64,000 bases of DNA from Actinomycetota bacterium (GTDB taxonomy: Bacteria > Actinomycetota > Actinomycetes > Streptosporangiales > Streptosporangiaceae). Location: positions 1 through 64,000 of the forward strand of contig DAHVDE010000023.1 in the NCBI GenBank assembly GCA_027313705.1, in the 5' to 3' direction. This document shows, piece by piece, positions 8,379 to 16,774 of the stretch. The position numbers and the translations under genes were made by a program. The notes under the pieces were generated by a model, which saw nothing but the letters and a program-made list of their open reading frames with translations, ran no database searches and was not told where the DNA came from. Positions within the stretch are counted from its first letter, which is position 1, and each line of letters begins with the position of its first letter.

Positions 8379-9905
8379 CTACCCTGCCTGCTCGGCGACA
8401 ACGGCGGCCACCATCCGGCGCTGCACCTTCCCTGTCGCGGTCCTCGGGATCTGGTCGAGCACGTGAATGGCGGACGGCACCTTGTACGCCGCCAGGTGCT
8501 CACGGCAGTAGCTGATGAGCTCCTTCGGCCCGGCCGCATCCTGCAACGTGACCGCCGCGCCGACAAGCTCACCGTACTTCTCGTCACTGACACCGAAGCA
8601 GACCGCGTCCCGCACCGCCGGATGGGACATGAGCACCTGCTCGATCTCGGCAGGCGCGATGTTCTCACCGCCCCGCAGGATCATCTCCTTGAGCCGCCCC
8701 GCCAGGTACAGGTAGCCGCCCCGCAGCACGCCGAGGTCACCGGTGCGGAACCAGTCACCGTAGAAGGCCTCGGCGGTCGCCGCCGGGTTGGCCACGTACC
8801 CGGACATAACCCCTGGCCCCCTGATCACGACCTCTCCTGCCTGTCCTTCTGGCAAGAGAGCACCGCCCGGTGCCGCGATCCCGATCTGCGTGCCGGTCGG
8901 CACGCCGACGGACCCGGGAATCCTGGCCGCCGGCGGCAGCGGGTTCGACGCCATCTGATGGCTGGCCTCGGTCATGCCGTATGCCTCGAGCATCGGCACC
9001 CCGTACGCCGCCTCGGCTCGCTCGAGCAGTGCGGGCGACAACGCCGAACTGCACGACCGCGCGAACCGCAGCGACTCGAGCGAGCCTGACCCGGCATCGA
9101 GGATCATCTGATGCAGCGTAGGACCGGCCGACAGCCAGGTCGCCCCGTGCTCCCTGGCCTGCCGCCAGAACCGCTGCGGCGTGAACCGGCGCGGCACGAC
9201 CACAGCACCGCCGCCGCACAGCGCCGCCAGCGTGGACGCGACCATGCCGTGCACGTGAAACAGCGGCATCACGCAAAACGACACGTCGTCAGCGCCGAGC
9301 CGGTAGTGGCCGGCGATCGTCACCGCAGACGCCATCATGTTCCGCTGCCGCAAAGGCACTTGCTTCGGCCGGCTGGTCGTGCCGCTCGTGTGCAGCACGA
9401 CGGCCACGTCGTCGGCCGCACCGGCCTGCTGGTAACTGGCCGGAGAACTCACTTCCTTTCCCGTCAGGAAGAGGCCAGGCGGACCATCGTCGCTTGCCTC
9501 GGCAAGCAGCAGGCTGGCTGAGCATTCCGCCGCGGCGCTGACGATCGCGGCCGGACGGCTGGCCGGGATGAGCACCAGCCTCGGCGCGATGTCGGTCAGG
9601 TAGAAGACGAACTCGCCATGGGTGTAGGCCGGGTTGAGCGGGGCCGCCGCCGCCCCGAGCAATGTGATCGCCAGCAGGAACTGCACGAACTCCGGGCCGT
9701 TAGGCAGCACGACCGCGACCCGGTCACCGCGCCTGACCCCGGCGGCGGCGAGGAGCCCGGCCAGCAGCTCCACTCGCCCGGCAAGCTGGCCGTAGGTCAG
9801 GGTGCTGCCGTCCTCGGCCACGACCAGGGCGGGCCTGGCGCTGTCAGGAGCGTCAAGCAGCTCGCTCAGCGTCCTGGCCTGCGCGCTCATCGCACCCGTG
9901 CTCAT
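8379..9905 (-). CDS. Class I adenylate-forming enzyme (acyl-CoA or oxalyl-CoA synthetase-like)
   Basis: The 508-residue protein activates a carboxylate with ATP and transfers it to CoA. Motifs are in order: the P-loop-like HTSGTTSRPKQVP, MPLFHVHGMVAS, AYGMTEASHQMASNP, WFRTGDLG and the C-terminal lysine segment RTATGKVQRRM. The LFHVHG string is typical of oxalate-CoA ligase (AAE3/FadD7-like) enzymes, but the acid substrate cannot be fixed. The start chosen overlaps the stop of the upstream ABC1 kinase gene (ATGA), implying translational coupling. A second Met five codons downstream is possible. Confidence 0.85.
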   Translation of the reverse strand: MSTGAMSAQARTLSELLDAPDSARPALVVAEDGSTLTYGQLAGRVELLAGLLAAAGVRRGDRVAVVLPNGPEFVQFLLAITLLGAAAAPLNPAYTHGEFVFYLTDIAPRLVLIPASRPAAIVSAAAECSASLLLAEASDDGPPGLFLTGKEVSSPASYQQAGAADDVAVVLHTSGTTSRPKQVPLRQRNMMASAVTIAGHYRLGADDVSFCVMPLFHVHGMVASTLAALCGGGAVVVPRRFTPQRFWRQAREHGATWLSAGPTLHQMILDAGSGSLESLRFARSCSSALSPALLERAEAAYGVPMLEAYGMTEASHQMASNPLPPAARIPGSVGVPTGTQIGIAAPGGALLPEGQAGEVVIRGPGVMSGYVANPAATAEAFYGDWFRTGDLGVLRGGYLYLAGRLKEMILRGGENIAPAEIEQVLMSHPAVRDAVCFGVSDEKYGELVGAAVTLQDAAGPKELISYCREHLAAYKVPSAIHVLDQIPRTATGKVQRRMVAAVVAEQAG

Positions 9906-11362
9906 CGCACCATCTCCCGTCGGCTCAACCGCCATTGTTCCTCGGCCTCGCCTATCCGGGTAGCGGCGGGTCCGCGCACGAACGGCCAGATCTCCTCGGC
10001 AATGGACCGCCAATCCGCGGTCGCCTCAAGCTCGCCGAGCACCGCGAACAACCCCAGGTTGATCCGCTGAAGCACCACATAAGAACGCGGGATCGAAACG
10101 AACTCGGCCACCGGGCTCCGCAGGTCGAAGAACCGCCTCACCACGGACGACGCATACTCGGGCGTCATCGTCAGCCGCTTGCGCTCCCTGATCGTCGCGT
10201 AGAAAACGGCCAGGTGCTCCACGACCTGCTCAGTGGTCAGCGGTGCCCCTGGCACGAGGAACCCGGCGGCCTCCATGCTGTGCCTGAACTCTTCCGGGTC
10301 GTTCTTCACGCACAGGTTCTTCGCCATGTTCATCAGCGGGTTAAGTTCGGTCTGCGTGAAGTGCTTGACCAGGCCGAAATCAAGGAACGTGACCCGGCCG
10401 CCCCCGTGAAACAAGTAGTTGCCGGGATGCGGGTCACCGTTGAACGCGTGCAGTTCATACAGGCTGCGGAACACGAACCGGTAGATAGTCTCCGCGGCCA
10501 GGTCCCGCTCGTCTTGCGACCACTGCTCGAGCTCGCTGAACTTGGCGCCGACCGCGAGGTCGCTGGTGACGACCCGCCTGGAAGAAAGCTCAGGCAGCAC
10601 CCGCGGCACGATGATCGTCGGGTGACCTTCGTAGTACGCGGCGAACGTGGCCTGGCTGGCCGCCTCGCGCCGGTAGTCGATCTCCTCGAGCACCCGCTCC
10701 TTAAGCTCGGCAAGCAGCGCGTTCACGTCCTGGCTCGGCGCGGTGACCCGCAGCATCCGGCGCAGCAGCGCGACGTTCTCCAGGTCGGCCGCGATCGCCT
10801 CGGCGATGCCCGGATACTGCACCTTGACCGCGACGGCCCGGCCGTCGCGGGTGATCGCGCGGTGCACCTGGCCGATCGACGCCGCCGCGATCGGCTCAGG
10901 GTCCCACTCGGCAAAAAGCCGCTCAGGCCGCTCCCCGAGTTCGGCCTCGATGACCTCGGCGGCAAGCTCGCCGCTCATCGGCGGGACACTGTCTTGCAGG
11001 CGGCTCAGCGTGCGCCGCACCGCGGGTGACAGGCCCTCGTCCAGGTAGCTGGCCATCTGGCCGATCTTCATCAGGACGCCCTTCATCGCGCCGAGCGTCT
11101 GCGCGACGTCCTGCGCCGTTTCCAGCGCCAGGTCCTGCCGCAGCTGCTGCCTGGCCTCGCCCGCGGCGGTGAAAAGCCTCGGCGCTCCGCCCGCGTACCT
11201 GGCACCGCCACGCGCGACCAGAGCCAAGGCGGCGAACCCGCGCTCAAGGCGCAGGCTCATCCCGCGCTTGCGCCAGCACCGCACGGCACCACCGGCAGCA
11301 GCACCGGCGGCAGCACCGGCAAGGACGGCGACCGCCCCGCCGGCCAGGAACCTCCGGCTCAT
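9902..11362 (-). CDS. ABC1/ADCK (UbiB-family) atypical kinase
   Basis: The 486-residue protein begins with a hydrophobic Ala/Gly-rich segment (residues 4-27) that probably anchors it in the membrane. The family-specific KxGQ motif is present (MKIGQMASYLDE), then IGQVHRA, AVKVQYPG with the ATP-binding lysine, the catalytic FNGDPHPGNYLF and the metal-binding FLDFGLV. Members support quinone or lipid metabolism; the substrate in actinobacteria is unclear. Both ends overlap neighbours by four bases, so it forms a coupled unit with the MpaB-type gene upstream and the ligase gene downstream. Confidence 0.88.
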   Translation of the reverse strand: MSRRFLAGGAVAVLAGAAAGAAAGGAVRCWRKRGMSLRLERGFAALALVARGGARYAGGAPRLFTAAGEARQQLRQDLALETAQDVAQTLGAMKGVLMKIGQMASYLDEGLSPAVRRTLSRLQDSVPPMSGELAAEVIEAELGERPERLFAEWDPEPIAAASIGQVHRAITRDGRAVAVKVQYPGIAEAIAADLENVALLRRMLRVTAPSQDVNALLAELKERVLEEIDYRREAASQATFAAYYEGHPTIIVPRVLPELSSRRVVTSDLAVGAKFSELEQWSQDERDLAAETIYRFVFRSLYELHAFNGDPHPGNYLFHGGGRVTFLDFGLVKHFTQTELNPLMNMAKNLCVKNDPEEFRHSMEAAGFLVPGAPLTTEQVVEHLAVFYATIRERKRLTMTPEYASSVVRRFFDLRSPVAEFVSIPRSYVVLQRINLGLFAVLGELEATADWRSIAEEIWPFVRGPAATRIGEAEEQWRLSRREMVR

Positions 11363-12243
11363 GACAGGCGCGCCGCACGCACCCGGCCAGCGACTCGCTG
11401 CCGCGCCTCGAGCACTCCAGGCTCGCCTAGATACACCGCGTCGAGCACGCCGAGCGCCTGCCTGATCTCGGTCCGCCGCTCCTCCGTCAGCGGCACCGGA
11501 TCATAGCCGTACATCCCGGCCGCCCACTCGGGCAGCGACGCGACCGCACCGTCCCTGATGTCGCGCCAGATCCCGGCGAGGTCCTCGTCTAGTCCCGGCG
11601 GGTCAAGCAGGTACGCCATCGACTCCGCCGCAGCGGGCGTGCAGGCAAGCTCGGGCCTGACCGAATCGAGGTAGGCCGCGAGCTGCGCGACCGACACAGG
11701 CACCAGCTCGCGTGGCACGCCGACCAGCTCGGCCGCAACCACCATCTCAGCCACGTAGGCGTCCGCTTCGCGGTCATCTGGCGGGGAGCCGAAGAGCTCG
11801 CGGGCCACAAGTGCCGAGTCGATCAGGGCGGCGTGCACCCACAGCAGCAGGGCCGGGTCGCTGGCCGAGTAGTCCCGCCCCGTCACGTGGTCGGTCCCGG
11901 TCACCCGCTGGTGAATCCGCCTGACCCGCGCCGCGGCCTTCTCGGCGGCCGCCTGCTCGCCGAAGCTCACCGTCGCCAGGTAACGCGACGTGGCGGCCAG
12001 CCGCCCCACCGGGTCTTCCCGCCAGTCGCTGTGCTGGTCGACCCCGGCCATGGCGAGCGGGTGCAGTGCCTGCATCAGCAGCGCCCGCAGCCCGCCGACC
12101 GGCGCGGACAGGTCACCGCTGGCCCGCCAGGTGACGCTGGACGGCCCAAAGAAGCCATCGTCAGCCGGGTGCTCGGGCACGCCGTCCGCGAAAGCCGCCG
12201 CCGACCGCTCGACCAGCCCCGCAGCGTCCGCATATACGTCCAT
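11359..12243 (-). CDS. MpaB/DUF2236 family oxygenase-like protein
   Basis: The 294-residue protein fits the DUF2236 family, haem-binding oxygenase-like proteins related to latex-clearing protein and mycophenolic acid MpaB. Characteristic strings are GLRALLMQALHPLAMAGVDQHSDWREDPVGRL, RVRRIHQRVTG and LLWVHAALIDSALVARELFG, whose histidines are the likely iron ligands. It is the first gene of a coupled run (ATGA overlap with the ABC1 kinase). The reaction is unknown. Confidence 0.82.
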   Translation of the reverse strand: MDVYADAAGLVERSAAAFADGVPEHPADDGFFGPSSVTWRASGDLSAPVGGLRALLMQALHPLAMAGVDQHSDWREDPVGRLAATSRYLATVSFGEQAAAEKAAARVRRIHQRVTGTDHVTGRDYSASDPALLLWVHAALIDSALVARELFGSPPDDREADAYVAEMVVAAELVGVPRELVPVSVAQLAAYLDSVRPELACTPAAAESMAYLLDPPGLDEDLAGIWRDIRDGAVASLPEWAAGMYGYDPVPLTEERRTEIRQALGVLDAVYLGEPGVLEARQRVAGRVRAARLS

Positions 12244-12248
12244 GCTTC

Positions 12249-12785
12249 TCAGCGTACGTTGCCTGAACCACGTCCTTGGGTGCCGCTGGCGTCACCTGCC
12301 GGGCGAGGCGAGGCGGGCGCAAGCGGAAGCTTGCGCACCATCCATGGCGCCGCCCAGTGCGCGAGCAGCGCAGCCACCGCGGCAAAGACGAATCCGGCGA
12401 CGATATCCAGCGGCGAGTGCACATGCGCGAGCACCCTGGCGGTCCCGACTAGCAGCGCATTACCCACGAGCACGCCACCCCACAGGCGGGAGTAGAACAG
12501 GACGCACACCGCCAGGAACATGGTCAAGGTGGCGTGATCGGACGGGAATCCGTTGTCGGCGGCATGCGCGAACAGCGGGTGTATGTGCTGGGTGACGAAC
12601 GGCCGAGGTTCGTAGTACAGCAGGCCGGCGACGGTGATGAGCCCCAGGCCGAGTAGCCCGCCAGCGACTCCGGTGACCGCCAGCGTCCATTTCTGGCCCG
12701 CAGGAACACGGAGCCACACCAGGCCGGCGACGGCGATGGACAGGACGAAAAAGTACTGCGCGATGAACACGATGACTGCATCCAC
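12249..12785 (-). CDS. PAP2-family phosphatase, undecaprenyl-diphosphatase-like (BcrC type)
   Basis: The 178-residue membrane protein has about five hydrophobic segments and the three PAP2 motifs: a reduced first motif ending EPRPF, GFPSDH, and ARVLAHVHSPLDI with the catalytic histidine. BcrC-type enzymes dephosphorylate undecaprenyl diphosphate to recycle the cell-wall lipid carrier. The arginine-rich tail is cytoplasmic. It ends five bases before the MpaB-type gene, so they may share a transcript. General lipid phosphatase activity is the alternative. Confidence 0.82.
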   Translation of the reverse strand: MDAVIVFIAQYFFVLSIAVAGLVWLRVPAGQKWTLAVTGVAGGLLGLGLITVAGLLYYEPRPFVTQHIHPLFAHAADNGFPSDHATLTMFLAVCVLFYSRLWGGVLVGNALLVGTARVLAHVHSPLDIVAGFVFAAVAALLAHWAAPWMVRKLPLAPASPRPAGDASGTQGRGSGNVR

Positions 12786-12875
12786 CGACTGCTCCTTGGC
12801 CGTTTCCTGGATTAGGTCCGCGACAGAGCGACCTTAGTTAGCTTACCTGTCGCTGAACATTCATCTGCCAGACAG

Positions 12876-13607
12876 CTAACGGACCCGCTGCGGCTCCTGC
12901 GGCGGGACGAGCCAGCGCAGGTGCTCGCACTCGCCCTGTAGCTGGAGGCGCCGCCACAGGACCGCTCCAGGGGGTATCTGGCTAGCGTGGCTGAGAGCGG
13001 CGCGGCGCTGCCGCTTCCTGCTCACCCGGACGCACAGGTCTATCCGGCACGGCGGCTGCCCGGCGAAGTCATAGCCGGTCTCGCTTTTGAGCTGACCGGC
13101 TATCGCCTGCGGCAGCGCCCAGGCCAGGACGGGCAGGCCGGCCTGCTGCCCGGCCAGCACGGCGGCAGCGGTAGCGGCCTGGTGGTCAAGGTGGCCGGTG
13201 ATCCCGGTCTCGTCGAAGACGAGGAGCCCTTCGGCCATGCTGCGGGCGGCAAAGGCGATGGCGTGAGCCGCTAGTTCCGCGGGTGGCACGAGGCTGAGCC
13301 GGCCGTCAGGGTAGTCAAGCAGGGTAACGCTGGCCGCGCCGAGTTCCGCGCCAGCCTGGCTAAGCTCCTGTTCCCGCGCGCGGTGCAGGTCGACGCGGGT
13401 CTCGTTGAGCGTGGACGCCTCGCCATGGGTGTAGCACAGGATGTGCACGGCCGCGCCGCCCGCCGCGAAGGTGTCGACGACGGCACCCAGGCCGAAGCTC
13501 TCGTCATCGGGGTGCGCGACCACGGCGAGCACGCTCGCCCAGGCCGGCAGTTGCCGCGCTGGACGTGCGGAGGGTGCGTGCACGGGAACGGCCTCATCTA
13601 TGACCAT
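12876..13607 (-). CDS. PIG-L/LmbE-family deacetylase (MshB/Mca-like superfamily)
   Basis: The 243-residue protein carries the zinc-site signature AHPDDESFGLG near residue 31 and the second motif TGHLDHQA. The superfamily includes the mycothiol enzymes MshB and Mca and various GlcNAc-type deacetylases; the short length and divergent C-terminus do not single one out. The ATG has a strong AGGAGG about five bases upstream. A CsoR-type palindrome begins 15 bp before the ATG, between this gene and the divergent cysteine desulfurase, so copper or persulfide control is likely. Confidence 0.82.
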   Translation of the reverse strand: MVIDEAVPVHAPSARPARQLPAWASVLAVVAHPDDESFGLGAVVDTFAAGGAAVHILCYTHGEASTLNETRVDLHRAREQELSQAGAELGAASVTLLDYPDGRLSLVPPAELAAHAIAFAARSMAEGLLVFDETGITGHLDHQAATAAAVLAGQQAGLPVLAWALPQAIAGQLKSETGYDFAGQPPCRIDLCVRVSRKRQRRAALSHASQIPPGAVLWRRLQLQGECEHLRWLVPPQEPQRVR

Positions 13608-13621
13608 GATCAGCCTCCTAT

Positions 13622-13637
13622 ATACCCGTGGGAGTAT
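13622..13637. promoter_or_regulatory. CsoR/CstR-type operator in a divergent promoter
   Basis: ATACCC-GTGG-GAGTAT matches the ATACCC-N4-GGGTAT operator of the CsoR family with one mismatch. It sits in the 79-bp gap between the PIG-L gene and the cysteine desulfurase gene and should affect both. A perfect version lies at 40692-40709 beside a CsoR/CstR-like gene. Confidence 0.6.
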
Positions 13638-13686
13638 TCTAGATTAGGATAATCCTCAGGAAAGGTCCCTGATACGGGAGGCTCTG

Positions 13687-15093
13687 ATGAGCACAGGCAG
13701 TCACCCGGACGATCCGGTAAGTCCCCCTGTCCAGCTAGTCGGCGACGGCATGCCGGTGCCGTGTGCCGACGGCGAGCAGCGGCCTTACCTGTCGCTTGAC
13801 GCGGCCGCGTCGACAGCGGCGCTGCCGCAAGTCCTGGCCAGGGTGGAGGAGTTCCTCCCCTGGTACTCCAGCGTGCACCGCGGGGCCGGCTACAAGTCGC
13901 AGGTCGCCACCCGCGCATACGAGGATGCCAGGTCCGCCGCTCTCGCCTTCGCCGGGCAGGCGGACAGCGGTGACCACGTGGCGATCATCTGCAGGAACAC
14001 CACGGAGGCGCTGAACCACCTCGCCTACCGGCTGCGGCTTTCCCGCGATGACGTCGTCGTCACCACCGTGACCGAGCACCATGCCAACCTGCTTCCCTGG
14101 TCCCGCGCCGCCACCTGCCGGCATGTCGAGTGCGACCTCGAAGGAACCTTCACCGCCGGCGATGTCGAGGCGGCGCTTGACCAGCGCCCGCTACCCCGGC
14201 TGCTGGCGATCACCGGCGCATCCAACATCACCGGCTGGATGCCGCCACTGAACGTGATCATCGCGGCCGCGCACGACCGTAACATCCCCGTGGTGGTGGA
14301 CGCGGCCCAGCTCGCCCCGCACCGGCCGATTCCCGCCGAAGCTGATTTCATCGCCTGGAGCGGGCACAAGATGTACGCGCCGTTCGGCGCCGGAATCCTG
14401 ACCGGCCCGCGGCGCGCCTTCGCCGACGGGGATCCGTTCCTCGCCGGAGGCGGCGCCGTGGACCTGGTAGACCTCGACGAGGTGCTGTGGACCGCGCCCC
14501 CGGAACGCGAGGAGGCAGGCTCCCCTAACCTGGTCGGCGCCGTGGCCCTGCACGCCGCGATCGACACGCTGACATCAATCGGCTGGCCTGCCCTGATCGG
14601 TCATGAGCGGCACGTCGGGCTGATGCTAAGGCAAGGGCTGGCCTCGATCCCCGGCATTCGCCTGCTCGGGCCAGGACCGCAGGCGCAGACACTTCCCGTG
14701 GCCGCGTTCACCGTCGACGGCGTCCCGCACGCGCTGGTCGCCGCCAGGCTCGCGGCCGAGTACGCGATAGGGGTGCGGCACGGCTGCTTCTGCGCGCACC
14801 CCTACCTGATGCGACTGCTCCGCTACACGCGGGAGGACGTGCACCAGTACCGGGACAAGGTCCGACGCGGCGACCGCAGCGCGATGCCGGGAGCCGTCCG
14901 GGCGAGCGCGGGCATCAACACCACGGAACAGGACGTGGCGCGACTGCTCACCGCGGTGGCACACATCGCAGGAGGGGATCCGCCGCCATTCGCCTACCAG
15001 CTGGACCCGCGCACCGGCGACTACTACCCCAGCGGCGAGGTCCACGGCCAGTTGCCGCCGCTGGCGCATCAGGCCCACTGCTCGCCAGGATAG
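13687..15093 (+). CDS. Class V aminotransferase, cysteine desulfurase-like (SufS/CsdA type)
   Basis: The 468-residue PLP enzyme is longer than typical SufS (about 410). TEHHANLLPWS, VVDAAQLAPHRPI and SGHKMYAPFGAGIL (the last with the PLP-binding lysine) fit group II desulfurases. The likely active-site cysteine loop is VRHGCFCAHPYL, with two cysteines instead of one. These enzymes take sulfur from cysteine as an enzyme persulfide. The last 50 residues have no match that I recognise. A GGGAGG precedes the ATG. The CsoR/CstR-type operator upstream would fit feedback by persulfide or copper. Confidence 0.8.
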   Translation: MSTGSHPDDPVSPPVQLVGDGMPVPCADGEQRPYLSLDAAASTAALPQVLARVEEFLPWYSSVHRGAGYKSQVATRAYEDARSAALAFAGQADSGDHVAIICRNTTEALNHLAYRLRLSRDDVVVTTVTEHHANLLPWSRAATCRHVECDLEGTFTAGDVEAALDQRPLPRLLAITGASNITGWMPPLNVIIAAAHDRNIPVVVDAAQLAPHRPIPAEADFIAWSGHKMYAPFGAGILTGPRRAFADGDPFLAGGGAVDLVDLDEVLWTAPPEREEAGSPNLVGAVALHAAIDTLTSIGWPALIGHERHVGLMLRQGLASIPGIRLLGPGPQAQTLPVAAFTVDGVPHALVAARLAAEYAIGVRHGCFCAHPYLMRLLRYTREDVHQYRDKVRRGDRSAMPGAVRASAGINTTEQDVARLLTAVAHIAGGDPPPFAYQLDPRTGDYYPSGEVHGQLPPLAHQAHCSPG

Positions 15094-15130
15094 CGGCCCG
15101 CACGGGCATCGCGCTGAAGGTGAGGCCCAC

Positions 15131-15877
15131 TCAGTCCGCCGCCTCCGGCTTCTCCCAGATCGAGATGTGCTTGGTGCTCTCGTTGGTGAACGGCTCCCCC
15201 GACCAGTCACTCCAGCGGTACCGCAGCCTGAGCCCGGCGAGCTGAGCCATCAGGTCGAGCTCGGCCGGCCAGGCATACCGGAAAGGTATCGAGCAGAAAT
15301 CGTAGCTGCCGTCTTCTCGCCTGGTGAAGTAGTTCGAGCTCGTCGCCTGGGTGGCCACGTCGAGCAGGTCGAACGCGTACCCGGACCCGCTTACCTCGAA
15401 AGGCACGGCCCGCTGGCCAGGCGGGAGCCTGCGCAGGTCGGGAATCGCCACCTCGATCAGGAAACAACCACCAGGCTCAAGGTGCCTGGCCGCATTGCGG
15501 AAGCAAGCGACCTGCGCTTCCTGGGTGGTCAGGTTCATGATCGTGTTGAAGACGAGATAGACGAGCGAGAACGTCCCTTCGACCCTGACCGCCGAGAAGT
15601 CACCCATCGTGACGCCGATATCCTCGCTGCCCGGCTTGGCCCGCAGCCTGGCGACCATGGCCCGAGACAGGTCGATCCCGTGCACCTGCACCCCGCGCCC
15701 GGCGAGCGGAATCGCGATCCGGCCGGTCCCGATGGCCAGCTCGAGCGCACGCCCCCGGCCGGCCAGCCCGGCGAGCACGTCAGCGGTCGCGCTGATCACG
15801 CTCCCGGAGAACATCGGCGAATCGGGATCGTCGTAGCTGGCGGCGATCTGCTCGCCGAAGTATCCGTCCTGGTCCAC
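15131..15877 (-). CDS. Class I SAM-dependent methyltransferase
   Basis: The 248-residue protein has motif I ALELAIGTGRIAIPLAGRG, then the acidic VHGIDLS that binds the SAM ribose, and motif IV-like FSLVYLVFNTIMNL. The C-terminal half (GYAFDLLDVATQ, YFTRREDGSYDF) is like a family of actinobacterial small-molecule methyltransferases. The GTG start is chosen because it opens DQDGYFGEQIAASYDD, the usual N-terminus of the family; the frame is open further upstream without coding character. The substrate is unknown. Confidence 0.82.
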   Translation of the reverse strand: MDQDGYFGEQIAASYDDPDSPMFSGSVISATADVLAGLAGRGRALELAIGTGRIAIPLAGRGVQVHGIDLSRAMVARLRAKPGSEDIGVTMGDFSAVRVEGTFSLVYLVFNTIMNLTTQEAQVACFRNAARHLEPGGCFLIEVAIPDLRRLPPGQRAVPFEVSGSGYAFDLLDVATQATSSNYFTRREDGSYDFCSIPFRYAWPAELDLMAQLAGLRLRYRWSDWSGEPFTNESTKHISIWEKPEAAD

Positions 15878-16010
15878 GCCTAGGACCGTACCTGCGCACG
15901 CGGAATTGCCGCATCCGGATTTTTCCTGCGCCGCTACCCGCACCCCTTGCCGTGCCAGGGCGGCGGCATAACGGCACAATGAGCGGGCAGTCACGGCAGC
16001 GGAGGCGCGA

Positions 16011-16580
16011 GTGGGCACGACGGTATTGCTGATAATGGACGTGCAGCAAGGCATTGCGGCACGATTCGGCGACGACCCCGGTTACCTTGACCGGCTGTCT
16101 AAGGCCGTCACCGCTGCCCGCAGGTCCGAAATTCCCGTGATCTACGTGACGATCAGCTTCCGGCCCGGTCACCCCGAGATAGCCGCCAGCAACCGGACAT
16201 TTTCCGCGATCGCCGCCTCCGGCGGCTTCGGCCACGACGATCCGGCGACCTTGGTGCACCCGAAGGTCGCGCCCGTGCCTGGTGACATCGTGGTGGTCAA
16301 GAAGCGGGTCTCGGCCTTCACCGGGAGCGACCTTGAGGTCGTCCTGCGCGGCCTTCGTGCCCGCAAGCTGGTGCTCGCCGGAATCGCGACCAGCGGAGTG
16401 GTGCTCTCCACCGTGCGGCAGGCCGCGGACCTGGACTATGAGCTTGTCGTGCTCGAGGACGGCTGCCTCGACGCTGACCCTGAGGTGCACCGGGTGCTCA
16501 CAGCGAAGGTGTTTCCCAGGCAGGCCGAGGTGAGCACCGTCGCCGCCTGGACCGCCGCGCTCGCCGGGCGGGCGAGATGA
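16011..16580 (+). CDS. Isochorismatase-fold hydrolase lacking the usual cysteine
   Basis: The 189-residue protein has the family's aspartate segment LLIMDVQQGIA, the lysine segment VVVKKRVSAFTGSDLE and the cis-peptide loop. Where cysteine hydrolases read TDxCV, this one reads ATSGVVLSTVR, with valine in place of the nucleophile. Isochorismatases proper also work without the cysteine, so activity is not excluded. The GTG start follows GGAGGCGCGA. The stop overlaps the start of the agmatinase relic (ATGA), showing a former operon. Confidence 0.82.
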   Translation: MGTTVLLIMDVQQGIAARFGDDPGYLDRLSKAVTAARRSEIPVIYVTISFRPGHPEIAASNRTFSAIAASGGFGHDDPATLVHPKVAPVPGDIVVVKKRVSAFTGSDLEVVLRGLRARKLVLAGIATSGVVLSTVRQAADLDYELVVLEDGCLDADPEVHRVLTAKVFPRQAEVSTVAAWTAALAGRAR

Positions 16581-16774
16581 CCGGGCCGGCTCCCCGGATC
16601 GGAGGGGACGGCATCATCGGCCAGGTCGACGCGACGAAGGTGCCGAGATTCGCCGGGCCGGCAACCTTCGCCAGATTGCCGCGACTCGACGAGGTCGGCC
16701 GTGCCGACGCGGCCGTGCTCGGCCTGACCAGCCGCGAACTACTCGGCATCGTGCGCACCTTCGCCGGCCGCCGC
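16577..16774 (+). pseudogene. Agmatinase (ureohydrolase) relic with internal deletion
   Basis: The reading frame starts in register after the isochorismatase gene (ATGA) and encodes VPRFAGPATFARLPRLDEV and ADAAVLG, the normal N-terminus of actinobacterial agmatinases up to about residue 48. It then jumps in frame to GLTSRELLGIVRTFAG, a string from near the C-terminus of the same family. About 200 codons, including all the manganese-binding histidines and aspartates, are missing. The sequence then degrades into the 3' end of the convergent MFS gene. It cannot make an active enzyme. Confidence 0.75.

Noticed and set aside
9935-11029. 364-codon plus-strand frame over the ABC1 kinase gene
   Set aside because: Low-complexity His/Arg/Leu translation; the minus strand has the KxGQ and DPHPGN motifs.
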